This document shows, in pieces, positions 13,168-21,706 of a stretch of DNA of 35,101 bases. The stretch covers positions 1 to 35,101 of the forward strand of contig JAHFSD010000006.1 of NCBI GenBank assembly GCA_023265925.1. The letters run 5' to 3'. The notes under the pieces are model-generated. The model saw only the letters and a program-made list of their open reading frames with translations. It made no database searches and was not told the origin of the DNA. This DNA comes from an archaeon. Lineage in GTDB: Archaea; Nanobdellota; Nanobdellia; Woesearchaeales; GW2011-AR9. The translations under genes and the position numbers were made by a program. Within the stretch, counting starts at the first letter, position 1. Each line of letters begins with the position of its first letter.

Positions 13168-13933
13168 AAGTAGCTAATTCCCGCCGGATTTGAGAAGCAG
13201 TATAGGCAATCAGGGGATGGAGGGTAAATTCAGCGTGCTGTTTTTTTCGCGGAAATGTTTCCCCCGTTACCAAAACGTTTCCAGGAAGAACTTGTCCCGA
13301 GACGGGCAAAGGCCGGGAACTAAACTGTTGAAGAAGAGAAAGATCCTTACTCTTTTTACTTATAGGGAGGAGAGAACAGCCCCGTTTCATCATCAATAAC
13401 CCGGCTAAGATGCTGGCCTCATTTTCCACGAGGAGCTGCACCGTCCCGCTGCTGCCGACGGGCAACCCGCCCGGCCCCGGAACGATTTCCGTGAATAGAT
13501 AGACCGCTTCCTGGTTAATTTCCAGGTGCAAAGTATGGCGGGGATTCTTATAATCAGCGGATAAAGCGGTATTTTGCTCGATGTATTGGCCAACTGCAGC
13601 ATTGACCTGAAAGGAGGTCAATGGAAATGTCTTATCGGAACGCTTGGTTTCGATTTTAAACGTGCCGGAAAATGATGTTGCTGCCTCTAATGTTTTTTCT
13701 TTAATTTTTTCGATATCTTTCTCTACCCGCCATGCTGGGGAATAGGAAATCAGGCCAAACACCCGCTGTAATTGCCGGTGTTCTGGAAAATACTCCAGCA
13801 GCAGCCGGCCCCGGGTAGAATGCACTTTCTTTCCGGTCATCCGCTCAATGTTCTGCCGCAGCTGCCGCTCAAAGGACGGCCTATTCCGGCCTTTCAGGAA
13901 CAATTCACCGTAACGCAGGAGGAGAGTGTCCAT
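13109..13933 (-). CDS. ThiI-like THUMP protein with degenerate PP-loop
   Basis: A 274-aa protein. The N-terminus (LLLRYGELFLKGRNRPSFERQL) and the following THUMP domain (about 60-165, FKIETKRSDKTFPLTSFQVNAAVG) are typical of ThiI, which makes 4-thiouridine at tRNA position 8. After LPVGSSGTVQLL, where ThiI has SGG(I/F)DS, this protein reads VENEAS, then resumes homology at LMMKRGCSLLPI. The ATP-binding PP-loop is therefore lost, and the C-terminal domain is about 100 residues shorter than in ThiI. It probably still binds tRNA through THUMP but cannot adenylate it alone. TTTTAAATAAA lies about 25 nt before the ATG. It is convergent with, and overlaps, the E1-like gene. Confidence 0.8.
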   Translation of the reverse strand: MDTLLLRYGELFLKGRNRPSFERQLRQNIERMTGKKVHSTRGRLLLEYFPEHRQLQRVFGLISYSPAWRVEKDIEKIKEKTLEAATSFSGTFKIETKRSDKTFPLTSFQVNAAVGQYIEQNTALSADYKNPRHTLHLEINQEAVYLFTEIVPGPGGLPVGSSGTVQLLVENEASILAGLLMMKRGCSLLPISKKSKDLSLLQQFSSRPLPVSGQVLPGNVLVTGETFPRKKQHAEFTLHPLIAYTASQIRRELATFSFLSTSNSSPRLPVPNLL

Positions 13934-13992
13934 GGAACGCTAGATCTGGTGGTTTATTTAAAAAGATGAAGTCCAGAAAAGCACATTCTGCG

Positions 13993-14036
13993 TTTATAAA
14001 GCAAATGTTTAAATACTCCCCGCATATTTATAAAGC
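13993..14036 (+). promoter_or_regulatory. Multiple TATA boxes upstream of the TBP gene
   Basis: TTTATAAAGC occurs twice, at 13993-14002 and 14027-14036, with TTTAAATAC (14008-14016) between them. The last box suits a start near 14055, leaving a short leader containing GGGGGT as a ribosome-binding site before ATG 14068. Tandem TATA boxes before the gene for the TATA-binding protein suggest alternative starts or feedback by TBP itself; that is inference. Confidence 0.5.
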
Positions 14037-14067
14037 CACAACGCGGCAGCGCGCGGCGGGGGTTACC

Positions 14068-14637
14068 ATGGGAAAAGACCATAAGAAGGAAGGTAATAAG
14101 AAGGAAATTAAGATTGTCAATATCGTTGTTTCTACCGCTTTGGAGAAAGACATTCCGCTGGAAAAGATGGCGGCAACGCTGCCCAACACCGAATACAATC
14201 CGGAACAATTTCCCGGCTTAGTGCTGAGAATCAAGGATCCCAAAACGTCCGCATTGATTTTTTCCAGTGGGAAAGTGGTCTGTACTGGCGCTCGGACGTT
14301 GGCAGACGTGGATCGCAGCATCCAGAGCATCATCCGCAGCTTAAAGAAATTAAATATTCACGTCACCATTAAGCCGGAAATCACGGTGCAGAACATCGTT
14401 GCTTCCGGCAGCATCGGCATGGACTTAAATTTAAACATTCTGGGCATCAAACTGCCGCATACGGAATACGAGCCAGAACAGTTTCCCGGGTTAGTACATA
14501 AGTTAAAAGGGACTAACGCCACCTTCCTGCTCTTCAGCAACGGCAAGATTGTTTGTACGGGAACGAAAACCGAACAGCAAGTGCAGGACGCCACCGACAA
14601 GCTGATTGAGAACCTGAAGAAAGTGCTGAAGAAGTAG
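14068..14637 (+). CDS. tbp: TATA-box-binding protein TBP
   Basis: About 189 aa. TBP is the general transcription factor that bends promoter DNA and recruits TFB and RNA polymerase. The saddle is built from two direct repeats: PNTEYNPEQFPGLVLRI..SSGKVVCTGART and PHTEYEPEQFPGLVHKL..SNGKIVCTGTKT. A short Lys-rich N-terminus (GKDHKKEGNKKE) precedes the first repeat. I start at ATG 14068 (GGGGGT upstream) rather than 13966, whose extra 34 residues run through the promoter. The gene diverges from the thiI-like gene and leads into the replication block. Confidence 0.95.
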   Translation: MGKDHKKEGNKKEIKIVNIVVSTALEKDIPLEKMAATLPNTEYNPEQFPGLVLRIKDPKTSALIFSSGKVVCTGARTLADVDRSIQSIIRSLKKLNIHVTIKPEITVQNIVASGSIGMDLNLNILGIKLPHTEYEPEQFPGLVHKLKGTNATFLLFSNGKIVCTGTKTEQQVQDATDKLIENLKKVLKK

Positions 14638-14723
14638 AACGCTTGAATCGGTACTCACGTTTTCCACTACCTAAATCTTTAAAAACTAAACCTGCTCCTG
14701 CTGCCCGATAAAGAGGGGGCAGT

Positions 14724-17700
14724 ATGGAAGTGGATGAACAAATCAGGCTGTTTCGGGAATTCATTGAGCAGAATTATTACCCCCAGTTGCTGGAAGCCGT
14801 GCGGAAAGGCCAAAAATTCTTAGTTCTTGATTTCACCGAGCTGTTGCGGTTTAACACGGAACTGGCGGAAGAAACGCTGGAAATGCCCCTGGAGCTGCTG
14901 AAAGCGGCCGAACTGGCCGTGAAGGAATTTGAGCTTCCGGCGCCAGTGGATAAATTCACCGTCCGCTTACGGAACCTTCCGGCGTCACAGAAAATACAGA
15001 TCAATGAAATCCGCAGCAAGCACTTGAACAAATTCCTGTGGATGGAAGGAATCATCCGGCAGAAGTCTGACGTGCGCCCGCATGTCCTGGCCTCAAAATT
15101 TGAATGCTTGTCCTGTGGGACCATCATCACTATTTTCCAGTCCGATAAGCGCTACCGGCAGCCGACACGATGCAGCTGCGGCCGGGAACGAAAATTCAAG
15201 GAAATCTCCAAGGAGCTGATTGACGGGCAGGGCTTGGTCTTAGAAGAAGCGCCCGACGAGCTGGAAGGCTCACAGCCCAAACGCATTAATGCCTTTTTGA
15301 AGGATGATTTAGTCTCGCCCATCTCCGAACGGAAATGCAGCCCGGGATCGCGAGTGCGGTTATATGGCTGGGCGGTGGAAGTTCCCGTCGTCCTGCAAAA
15401 GGGCGGGCAGGCAACTAAATTTGACTTGATCATCGAAGCTAACTATATTGAGCCGACGCAGGAAGAAGATGTGGACATCCAGATCAATGAAGAGGAACTG
15501 GCAAAAATTAAAGAAATTGCTGCCAGGCCCAACGTTGTTTCCATACTGGCACAAAACATTGCCCCTTCCATCTACGGCCATGACAAAATCAAAGAAGCGT
15601 TAGTGTTGCAGCTGGCGGGCGGGTGTCGCAAAGTCCGGTCGGACGGCGTAACAACGAGGGGAGACATGCATTTATTATTAATTGGCGACCCTGGTTCCGC
15701 CAAAAGCCAGCTGCTCAAACGCATTTCCAAAATTGCGCCAAGGGCCAGATTTACCAGCGGGAAAGGCGCGACGGCCGTTGGTCTCTGCGTTGCTCCTGAT
15801 TCTTTGGTCATGACTAATCCGGGAATCCACAAAATTGAGTCATTCGTAAATCCTGTTTTGGAGAATAACAGCACAGTCCATGCCGAAGGCATTTGGAAGG
15901 CGAAACGAGTTCTCCCCAAAAAGATTCTTACTATCGATGAAAACCTGCAGATAAAACCGGTGCCGGTGAGCCAGTACTGGAAGCTGCAGGCGCCTCCGGT
16001 CATGATTGAGATCACCACCACTTCTGGAAGGAAGCTTACCGTCACGCCTCACACCAAATTGTTGACGATGCAGGAGGGAGACTTTCTCTGGAAGGAATCG
16101 GAAGAGTTTAGGATAGGAGAACATCTGGCGACGGCCCGGGAGACGAACGTGGAAGGCACTGCCGCGGTTCTTACCATCTCCCTTCTTCAATCCGACCCCA
16201 TTGTTTATTGTGATAAAAAAATACTTAAAGAGATGATTACTGCTCTTGCTGCCAAATACGGCACGAAAAGGGCAGCAGCTAAGAAACTGGGCTGGAACGA
16301 GAACTCTTTGTACCATTTCTGGGTTAAGGAAAGTGCCCGAAGCCACCCTAAACTACATCAAATACAGAAACTGGCCAAAGAATCAGGATCTGGCCTGGAA
16401 GCAGTAGCGAAGGCGATGAAAAGCTTTTCCCTGTACCGCGGTAAGAGAATTACCCTGCCTGTGCATCTCAATGAGCAGCTGCTCTATTTTGCGGGACTGG
16501 TGGCAGGAGACGGCGATATCAGTGGAAAAGGGAAGAATGTCGGCATTCGTTTTTCCAACTCTTCAGAACAGTTGATTGCCTCGTTCATCCAGCTCTCTAA
16601 GGAACTGTTTAATGTTACCTGTAATTATTCTTCGCATCACAGCTGGCAGCGGCCGGCTTCCGTCCGTTTCGGTTCCCTCTTAGTGGCAGAGATTCTTGAC
16701 TCCTTGGGAATTCCTCGCTCGCCCAAGTCGCACCGGATTGACCTCAGCGACACGCTGCTCCGTCTTCCGAACCAGCTCCTCAAGGAATATCTTAAAGGGT
16801 TATTTGACACTGACGGCAGTGTGGTGAAACAAGAACGGGGAAGCTCGTATGTAGAACTGGCAACGACCAGCGAGAAGCTTGCCAATAAATTGCCCCTGGC
16901 CCTTCTTCGTTTTGGCCTTGTCGCAAAGGTAAGAAAAAAAGATAAAGGTGGCACCATTGTAACTCCCCTGCGCACCATCACGCCGAAACATGACAAGTTT
17001 CAGATTGAAATCAAAGGGAGATATTATTTGGAGAAGTTCCAGCGGGAAATCGGGTTTAGCCAGACGGTGAAAATGGAGAAACTGCAGAGTGTTCTAAGCA
17101 AAATAACGAAATACGATACCAACATTGATGTGATTCCCACCATTCAGAAGAAAATATTTAGAATCTCCCAACGGTTAAAAATTTCGTCTCGCCAGCTGTT
17201 GGGGTATAAGCATTCCTATCATAATTTTCCCCGTAACTTCAGTACGCGTTACACACAACAACTAACCGAGCGGATTAAATGCCTGGCTCCTGAAGGAGAC
17301 GGAGGAGACAAAGAATTACCATCTCTTTCCCGCCTGGCGCACTCTTCCTTGTTCTGGGACAAAATTAAAGATATTGTTGCCCTACAACCAGCATATCCTT
17401 ACGTTTATGACTTAACCGTAGAAGGATCCCACAATTTCATTGTCAATGGTATCGTGGTTCATAATACTGCCAGTGTCGTCAAGGATGAATTCCTCGGCGG
17501 CTGGAGCCTGGAAGCAGGCACTTTAGTATTAGCCAACCATGGCTTTGGCATCATTGATGAAATGGACAAGATGGGAAAGGATGACCGTTCTGCTTTACAC
17601 GAAGCGATGGAGCAGCAGCAGGTCAGCATCAGTAAAGCGAACATCCAGGCCACGCTGCGTTGTGAAACGACCGTTATTGCCGCTGCCAACCCTAAAATGG

Positions 17701-18422
17701 GGCGGTTTGATCCCTATGACGATATTTACCGGCAGATTGACCTGCCGCCCACGCTGATTAACCGCTTTGACCTGATTTTTCCGATCATGGACCGGCCCAG
17801 CCGGGAACGGGATGAAGAGATGGCCGCCTTCATCCTGAACCTGCATCAGAATCCCTTGGCTGCCTCCTCAGAAATTCCCACAGATTTGTTTAAGAAATAT
17901 TTTACCTACATCCGGCAAAAGATCAATCCGCTGATGACTGATGAGGCCATTGAAGAATTGAAACAGTATTATGTAAGCATGCGCAGTTCCGGCATCACGG
18001 AGGGAGGCGTTTCCACTGTTCCCATTACTGCCCGGCAGCTGGAAGCCCTGGTGCGCTTGTCAGAAGCGGCGGCAAAAGTCCGCTTGTCTAAGACCGTTAC
18101 CAAACAAGATGCCCAAAAAGCTATTGAGATGATCGATTATTGCCTGAACCAGATCGCCAAGGACATCAAGACGGGAAAGATTGACATTGACAAGTTGACC
18201 AGTGGCATCACGGCAACACAACGCGGCACAATCAGCATGATCAAAGAGATCATTACCTCGCTGGAAGAGCAGATGGGCACGAAAATAATTCCCGTCGAGC
18301 AGATCGTGGAAGCGGCAGCGCAGAAGAATATCCATAAAGCCGATGCGGAAGACGTGTTGGAGAAGCTTCGCCGTTCGGGCGACATCTTTGAGCCCCGGCG
18401 GGGCTTTGTGCAGAAATTGTAA
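14724..18422 (+). CDS. mcm: MCM replicative helicase precursor with intein
   Basis: A 1232-aa precursor; after removal of the 560-aa intein the helicase is about 672 aa, the normal archaeal size. The N-terminal domain holds a zinc site (Cys128, Cys131, Cys150, Cys152). Walker A is GDPGSAKS (321-328). Beyond the intein come Walker B with IIDEMDKM, sensor AANPKMGRFD and the arginine finger in LINRFDLIF, then a C-terminal winged helix (about 1160-1232). MCM forms the hexameric DNA helicase at forks. TTTAAAAAC lies about 35 nt upstream, and GAGGGGG may be a ribosome-binding site. It is followed by a structured gap and an RPA32-like gene; the putative origin is about 2 kb further right. Confidence 0.95.
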   Translation: MEVDEQIRLFREFIEQNYYPQLLEAVRKGQKFLVLDFTELLRFNTELAEETLEMPLELLKAAELAVKEFELPAPVDKFTVRLRNLPASQKIQINEIRSKHLNKFLWMEGIIRQKSDVRPHVLASKFECLSCGTIITIFQSDKRYRQPTRCSCGRERKFKEISKELIDGQGLVLEEAPDELEGSQPKRINAFLKDDLVSPISERKCSPGSRVRLYGWAVEVPVVLQKGGQATKFDLIIEANYIEPTQEEDVDIQINEEELAKIKEIAARPNVVSILAQNIAPSIYGHDKIKEALVLQLAGGCRKVRSDGVTTRGDMHLLLIGDPGSAKSQLLKRISKIAPRARFTSGKGATAVGLCVAPDSLVMTNPGIHKIESFVNPVLENNSTVHAEGIWKAKRVLPKKILTIDENLQIKPVPVSQYWKLQAPPVMIEITTTSGRKLTVTPHTKLLTMQEGDFLWKESEEFRIGEHLATARETNVEGTAAVLTISLLQSDPIVYCDKKILKEMITALAAKYGTKRAAAKKLGWNENSLYHFWVKESARSHPKLHQIQKLAKESGSGLEAVAKAMKSFSLYRGKRITLPVHLNEQLLYFAGLVAGDGDISGKGKNVGIRFSNSSEQLIASFIQLSKELFNVTCNYSSHHSWQRPASVRFGSLLVAEILDSLGIPRSPKSHRIDLSDTLLRLPNQLLKEYLKGLFDTDGSVVKQERGSSYVELATTSEKLANKLPLALLRFGLVAKVRKKDKGGTIVTPLRTITPKHDKFQIEIKGRYYLEKFQREIGFSQTVKMEKLQSVLSKITKYDTNIDVIPTIQKKIFRISQRLKISSRQLLGYKHSYHNFPRNFSTRYTQQLTERIKCLAPEGDGGDKELPSLSRLAHSSLFWDKIKDIVALQPAYPYVYDLTVEGSHNFIVNGIVVHNTASVVKDEFLGGWSLEAGTLVLANHGFGIIDEMDKMGKDDRSALHEAMEQQQVSISKANIQATLRCETTVIAAANPKMGRFDPYDDIYRQIDLPPTLINRFDLIFPIMDRPSRERDEEMAAFILNLHQNPLAASSEIPTDLFKKYFTYIRQKINPLMTDEAIEELKQYYVSMRSSGITEGGVSTVPITARQLEALVRLSEAAAKVRLSKTVTKQDAQKAIEMIDYCLNQIAKDIKTGKIDIDKLTSGITATQRGTISMIKEIITSLEEQMGTKIIPVEQIVEAAAQKNIHKADAEDVLEKLRRSGDIFEPRRGFVQKL
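15786..17465 (+). mobile_element. Intein with LAGLIDADG homing endonuclease inside mcm
   Basis: Residues 355-914 of the MCM ORF. It begins with Cys (CVAPDSLVMTN, block A) and ends IVNGIVVHN, with Thr as the first downstream extein residue, so joined exteins read GATAVGL-TASVVKDEF, a normal MCM sequence. TTTSGRKLTVTPHTKLL is the block B region with its TxxH. Two dodecapeptide motifs, LLYFAGLVAGDGD (about residue 585) and EYLKGLFDTDGSV (about 690), mark the homing endonuclease, with acidic residues intact, so it may still be active. Between block B and the endonuclease lies an HTH-like stretch (GTKRAAAKKLGWNENSLYHF). Confidence 0.93.
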
Positions 18423-18436
18423 GTGTAGAAACGTAT

Positions 18437-18584
18437 GTGGAAAGCTGGCTTGGCCAATGTGCGAGCCGAGAACTGCCTTCGTTCATGAGAATTATCAAGG
18501 TGCTTTTCAGCGGGAAGAAATACTGGATTTGGACGATTGATGAAGCCAGAAAAGCACGAGGCTCGCGGCCCGCCAGCTTTCCAC
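18437..18584. ncRNA. Nested palindromic element L3 behind mcm
   Basis: Three nested perfect helices: GTGGAAAGCTGGC (18437-18449) with 18572-18584, 13 bp; GCGAGCC (18461-18467) with 18560-18566, 7 bp; and GTGCTTTTC (18500-18508) with 18549-18557, 9 bp. Together they form one long interrupted hairpin of about 148 nt between mcm and the RPA32-like gene. It could be a 3' UTR/processing structure, an ncRNA, or a DNA cruciform. The strand is unknown. No P-loop, tRNA or box C/D signature was identified. It overlaps a 38-codon ORF (18485-18601). Confidence 0.5.
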
Positions 18585-18601
18585 GTACAAAGAAACTATA
18601 A
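18485..18601 (+). CDS. Possible 38-aa basic protein overlapping L3
   Basis: ATG 18485 opens MRIIKVLFSGKKYWIWTIDEARKARG and ends KKL. The composition looks protein-like (basic, with a Trp-rich strand), but the same bases supply the right arms of all three L3 helices, and no ribosome-binding site or promoter is obvious. Either the RNA fold or the ORF may be accidental; I favour the fold. Confidence 0.25.
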   Translation: MRIIKVLFSGKKYWIWTIDEARKARGSRPASFPRTKKL

Positions 18602-18617
18602 AAAGAAATTGTAAATC

Positions 18618-19220
18618 ATGGCACCGGCAATGAAAGTGACGCTGGCGCAGATTCAGCGTGGCAGTTATGTCCTGGAAGAGAATGAGCCTGCGTACGTGCT
18701 GATGGAAGAGCAGCAGAAAATGTATCGTTGTAATGTCATTGCCACGGTGATTGCCAAGGAGGAAGTGGGCACGATGAGCAACCTGTTGCTGGATGACGGC
18801 ACGGGACAGGCTCTGCTGCGCTCTTTTGAACCATCAACGGTCATGGCCGCTCTCCAGCCCGGTGATGTTGTTCTGGTTATTGGCAAGGTGCGGGTGTTCA
18901 ACCGGGAGAAATATGTTTCTCCAGAGTTAGTTAAGAAAGTTCATCCCCTCTGGCTAAAAGTACGGGTGAAAGAATTAATACGAGTGGGAGAATTGCGCGG
19001 CCAGCAGGAAATGGTGGTGGAAGAAGTGGCTGGGGAAGAGGTGACCGGGAAAGAGCTGCCGGGAGGGGTGTTAGTGCAGCAGATCCGGGAGAGGGATCAG
19101 GGGCAGGGCGTTCTGATTGAGGAGTTAATCCTGTCTCCGGAAGCTGAAGAGGCAGTAGAAAAGCTGCTGCGGGAAGGGGTTATCTTCCAGAACCTGCCGG
19201 GAAGGGTGAAAGTGTTGTAG
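18618..19220 (+). CDS. RPA32-like OB-fold ssDNA-binding protein
   Basis: A 200-aa protein with one OB fold (about 20-110: YRCNVIATVIAKEEVGTMSNLLLDDGTGQALLRSF, then GDVVLVIGKVRVFNREKYVSPE). This is the arrangement of the second subunit of archaeal/eukaryal replication protein A. The C-terminal 50 residues (SPEAEEAVEKLLREGVIFQNLPGRVKVL) look like a winged-helix tail, also an RPA32 trait. A linker rich in Val/Glu/Gly separates them. CTATAAAAAG (about 18595-18604) sits about 22 nt before the ATG, so it has its own promoter. The neighbourhood of mcm, orc1 and polD supports a replication role. A large RPA subunit is not in the window. Confidence 0.75.
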   Translation: MAPAMKVTLAQIQRGSYVLEENEPAYVLMEEQQKMYRCNVIATVIAKEEVGTMSNLLLDDGTGQALLRSFEPSTVMAALQPGDVVLVIGKVRVFNREKYVSPELVKKVHPLWLKVRVKELIRVGELRGQQEMVVEEVAGEEVTGKELPGGVLVQQIRERDQGQGVLIEELILSPEAEEAVEKLLREGVIFQNLPGRVKVL

Positions 19221-19240
19221 GAAGTGGGAGGGCAGTTTCG

Positions 19241-20098
19241 TTACCCACTAAAAAAGAATGGCGTGACATACACTTCGGTCAAGGCTGCCACTAATAACAA
19301 TCCCAGGCTGATGAAGATCAGATCCAGCGTGTCAATAAGAATTTGCTCTTTCTGCAGATTATGCCTGACGATGGCAATGGAAATTATGCCGCCGGCCAGT
19401 CCCATCACAAAGTAGGCGGCCACTTCAAACACGCCATGGGTCATGTAACGGAAGAAGCTGAACGTCGTGGCACTAAAGTATGTGGATAACGACGCGGCTC
19501 CCACCGCCGAGGCTGTCTGGGCAATTTCCTGCTTCACCAGGTTGCCGATGGCCGTGGCAATGACGGAAGCGTTCCAGGTCAGGATAAAGATTGCGCCGGT
19601 GCCATACAGAAATGAAAAAATCAGGCAGAAAAACAGGACTTTCAGGTTGTTGGAAAGGATGCGTAAGAAGATGTCGAAACGGGTTATCCCTCCGGTCAGG
19701 TAACCGCGGATGTTTTCATTGACATTGATGATTGCTTTCTCCTGTAGGTTAAACACGGAATGGACAACGTTCTGGGGAAAGAAGATATAGGTAATCACCA
19801 GTGCAGTCGTAATACCCAAGAACAGGAACATCAGGTACGCCAATACTTTGGTATGCTCACGCAGCAGCTTTGATTCGTGCGTGTATTTCAAATCCAGTTT
19901 CTCTTCGTTCTGGATCGTGGTGAAGAACATTGGTAAAGCAGCTAGGACGATCAGGAAGACGGTTAAAATGGCGGCAACTTCTTTAAACACAAAATAAGCC
20001 AGCATTAATCCCACAAAAGAATAAATCATCCCCCCAAAGAACATCTCCCAGGGCTTCTTCTTAAGCTTGAATGGGTTAAACAGTGATTCTAAAACCAT
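19241..20098 (-). CDS. SpoIIM-family (stage II sporulation M-like) membrane protein
   Basis: A 285-aa integral membrane protein with about five to six helices. The family motif is visible in FRYMTHGVFEVAAYFVMGLAGGIIS, and a long loop (residues about 60-85, 110-150) separates the N-terminal pair from the rest. In Bacillus, SpoIIM is part of the engulfment complex. Archaeal members are widespread with unknown function, possibly envelope remodelling. It is convergent with the RPA32-like gene and divergent from the origin/orc1 region. Confidence 0.8.
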   Translation of the reverse strand: MVLESLFNPFKLKKKPWEMFFGGMIYSFVGLMLAYFVFKEVAAILTVFLIVLAALPMFFTTIQNEEKLDLKYTHESKLLREHTKVLAYLMFLFLGITTALVITYIFFPQNVVHSVFNLQEKAIINVNENIRGYLTGGITRFDIFLRILSNNLKVLFFCLIFSFLYGTGAIFILTWNASVIATAIGNLVKQEIAQTASAVGAASLSTYFSATTFSFFRYMTHGVFEVAAYFVMGLAGGIISIAIVRHNLQKEQILIDTLDLIFISLGLLLVAALTEVYVTPFFFSG

Positions 20099-20109
20099 TC
20101 GTGAAGGAG

Positions 20110-20508
20110 AGGCCGTGAGCTATTTAAACATTTCGAGTGTGAATATAAAACACCATATTTTTACCATATAGTAAACAATCTAAAATTAATAAATAATAAC
20201 ATTAATAATAATAATATAAATAATAATGTAAAATTATATTTTTAGAGAGAGACCCCTTGATTTCGTATGGAGATGAGATAATATTTCTATTTATTTTTAT
20301 TAATATTTTTATATATAATATATGTTTCTATATAGAATAATAATGTATTTGTAGTTATGATAATAATAAAGAGGATAGGATATCTCTGTTATAATTCCAT
20401 CATCTTTATATAAAAGTATCAAAATCTTTTCCAGAGGAAACGGATATTCCAAAAAGAAACAAACAATTTCAAATAGAAAGTTCCAAAAGAAACAAAAGGG
20501 TGGCACAG
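20110..20508. other. oriC: Putative replication origin (AT-rich unwinding region + ORB-like repeats)
   Basis: About 290 bp of very AT-rich DNA (20140-20420) directly precede the initiator gene, followed by a cluster of ORB-like initiator sites: TTCCAGAGGAAAC (20429-20441), TTCCAAAAAGAAAC (20447-20460), a weaker TTTCAAATAGAAAG (20467-20480), and TTCCAAAAGAAACAAAAGGGTGG reduced to its core at 20481-20503. The last includes the G-rich tail typical of full ORBs. All point the same way at 14-20 bp spacing. A TTTATATA box (20405-20412) precedes the repeats, so initiator binding could also repress its own gene. An AT-rich region beside orc1/cdc6 is the standard archaeal origin layout. Confidence 0.75.
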
Positions 20509-21705
20509 ATGGGAGTAGAATCATTTTTTGAGCATTACCTTCAAAAAACCTCATTTTTTCAGGATAAATCCATTCTTTCCTCTTCTTATCTTCCCCCTGA
20601 AGTTCTCTACCGGGAAGAGCAGTTACGGGAAGTAGCCAACATCCTTGCACCTGCTTTAAAGCTGGAAAAACCTTCTAACTTGTTTATTTATGGTAAGACC
20701 GGAACCGGCAAGACTTTATCCATTAAATATATCTTAAAATCACTGATGGCCACGGCAGGGCAAAACAACATTCCACTAAAAGCGATTTACGTCAACTGTA
20801 AACTCAAACGGGTCGCCGATACTGAATATCGCTTGATTGCTCAACTTATTAAAGAATATGGTGAAGAAGTTCCCCCCACGGGCTTGCCTACCGACGAAGT
20901 TTATTCTGTTTTCTATCGGCTGATTGATAAAGAGAAACATGTTGCCCTCTTAGTCCTGGATGAAATTGATCAATTAACCAAAAAAATTGGTGATGAGATT
21001 CTCTATAATCTTACCCGCATCAACGCTGAATTAAAGAATTCAAAAATAAGCCTGGTCGGCATTTCCAACAATTTAGTCTTTTCGGAGAATCTTGATCCCC
21101 GTGTCAAAAGCAGCCTGTCAGAAGAAGAATTGATCTTTCCTCCTTACAACGCGGTGCAGATTCAGGATATTCTGCACCAGCGCGCGGTAATCGCCTTTCA
21201 GGCTGGGGCCTTACAGTCCGGCGTGATTGAAAAATGCGCTGCCTTTGCCGCTCGGGAACACGGCGATGTCCGGCGAGCCATTGACCTGTTGCGGGTTGCT
21301 GGAGAACTGGCTGAGCGTTGTGGTTCTGATACCCTGGAACTGGCCCATCTTGATGAAGCACAGCGAAAAGTGGAATCGGACAGTATCATTAACGCCGCCA
21401 TCACCCAGCCTAAGCAATTCCAGGCAGTGCTTTATGCCATTCTGCTGATTTCACCGCAGAAGCGAAACGTGTATACTGGTGAGATTTATGAGGTGTATAA
21501 AACCATTTGCCGGCAGTCAAAACTCAACGTTCTTACCCAGCGGCGCATCTCCGACATTCTGGCTGAATTTGACATGCTGGGCATCATCACTGCCCGGATA
21601 ATCTCCAAAGGACGGTATGGCCGCACCCGGGACATTGCCGTGACACTGGAAGGCAATCTCGTCTTAAAATTGAAAGAATTACTGGAAAAATCGTTGCAAG
21701 CCTAA
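20509..21705 (+). CDS. orc1: Orc1/Cdc6 replication initiator
   Basis: About 398 aa. An AAA+ ATPase that binds ORB sites and loads MCM. Walker A GKTGTGKT, Walker B LLVLDEIDQL, sensor 1 in VGISNNLVF, an EHGDVRRAIDLLRVAGELA lid region, and a C-terminal winged helix (about 310-395: LTQRRISDILAEFDMLGII). ATG 20509 is preferred to the GTG at 20500, because GGGTGG (20498-20503) lies 5 nt before the ATG as a ribosome-binding site and the GTG falls inside it. The last ORB-like repeat overlaps that site. PolD small subunit begins 1 nt after the stop. Confidence 0.95.
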   Translation: MGVESFFEHYLQKTSFFQDKSILSSSYLPPEVLYREEQLREVANILAPALKLEKPSNLFIYGKTGTGKTLSIKYILKSLMATAGQNNIPLKAIYVNCKLKRVADTEYRLIAQLIKEYGEEVPPTGLPTDEVYSVFYRLIDKEKHVALLVLDEIDQLTKKIGDEILYNLTRINAELKNSKISLVGISNNLVFSENLDPRVKSSLSEEELIFPPYNAVQIQDILHQRAVIAFQAGALQSGVIEKCAAFAAREHGDVRRAIDLLRVAGELAERCGSDTLELAHLDEAQRKVESDSIINAAITQPKQFQAVLYAILLISPQKRNVYTGEIYEVYKTICRQSKLNVLTQRRISDILAEFDMLGIITARIISKGRYGRTRDIAVTLEGNLVLKLKELLEKSLQA

Positions 21706-21706
21706 C

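Noticed and set aside
20309-20650. Minus-strand 113-aa ORF across the origin and orc1 start
   Set aside because: Composition (Ile/Tyr/Leu-rich tail) comes from the AT-rich origin; it overlaps orc1.
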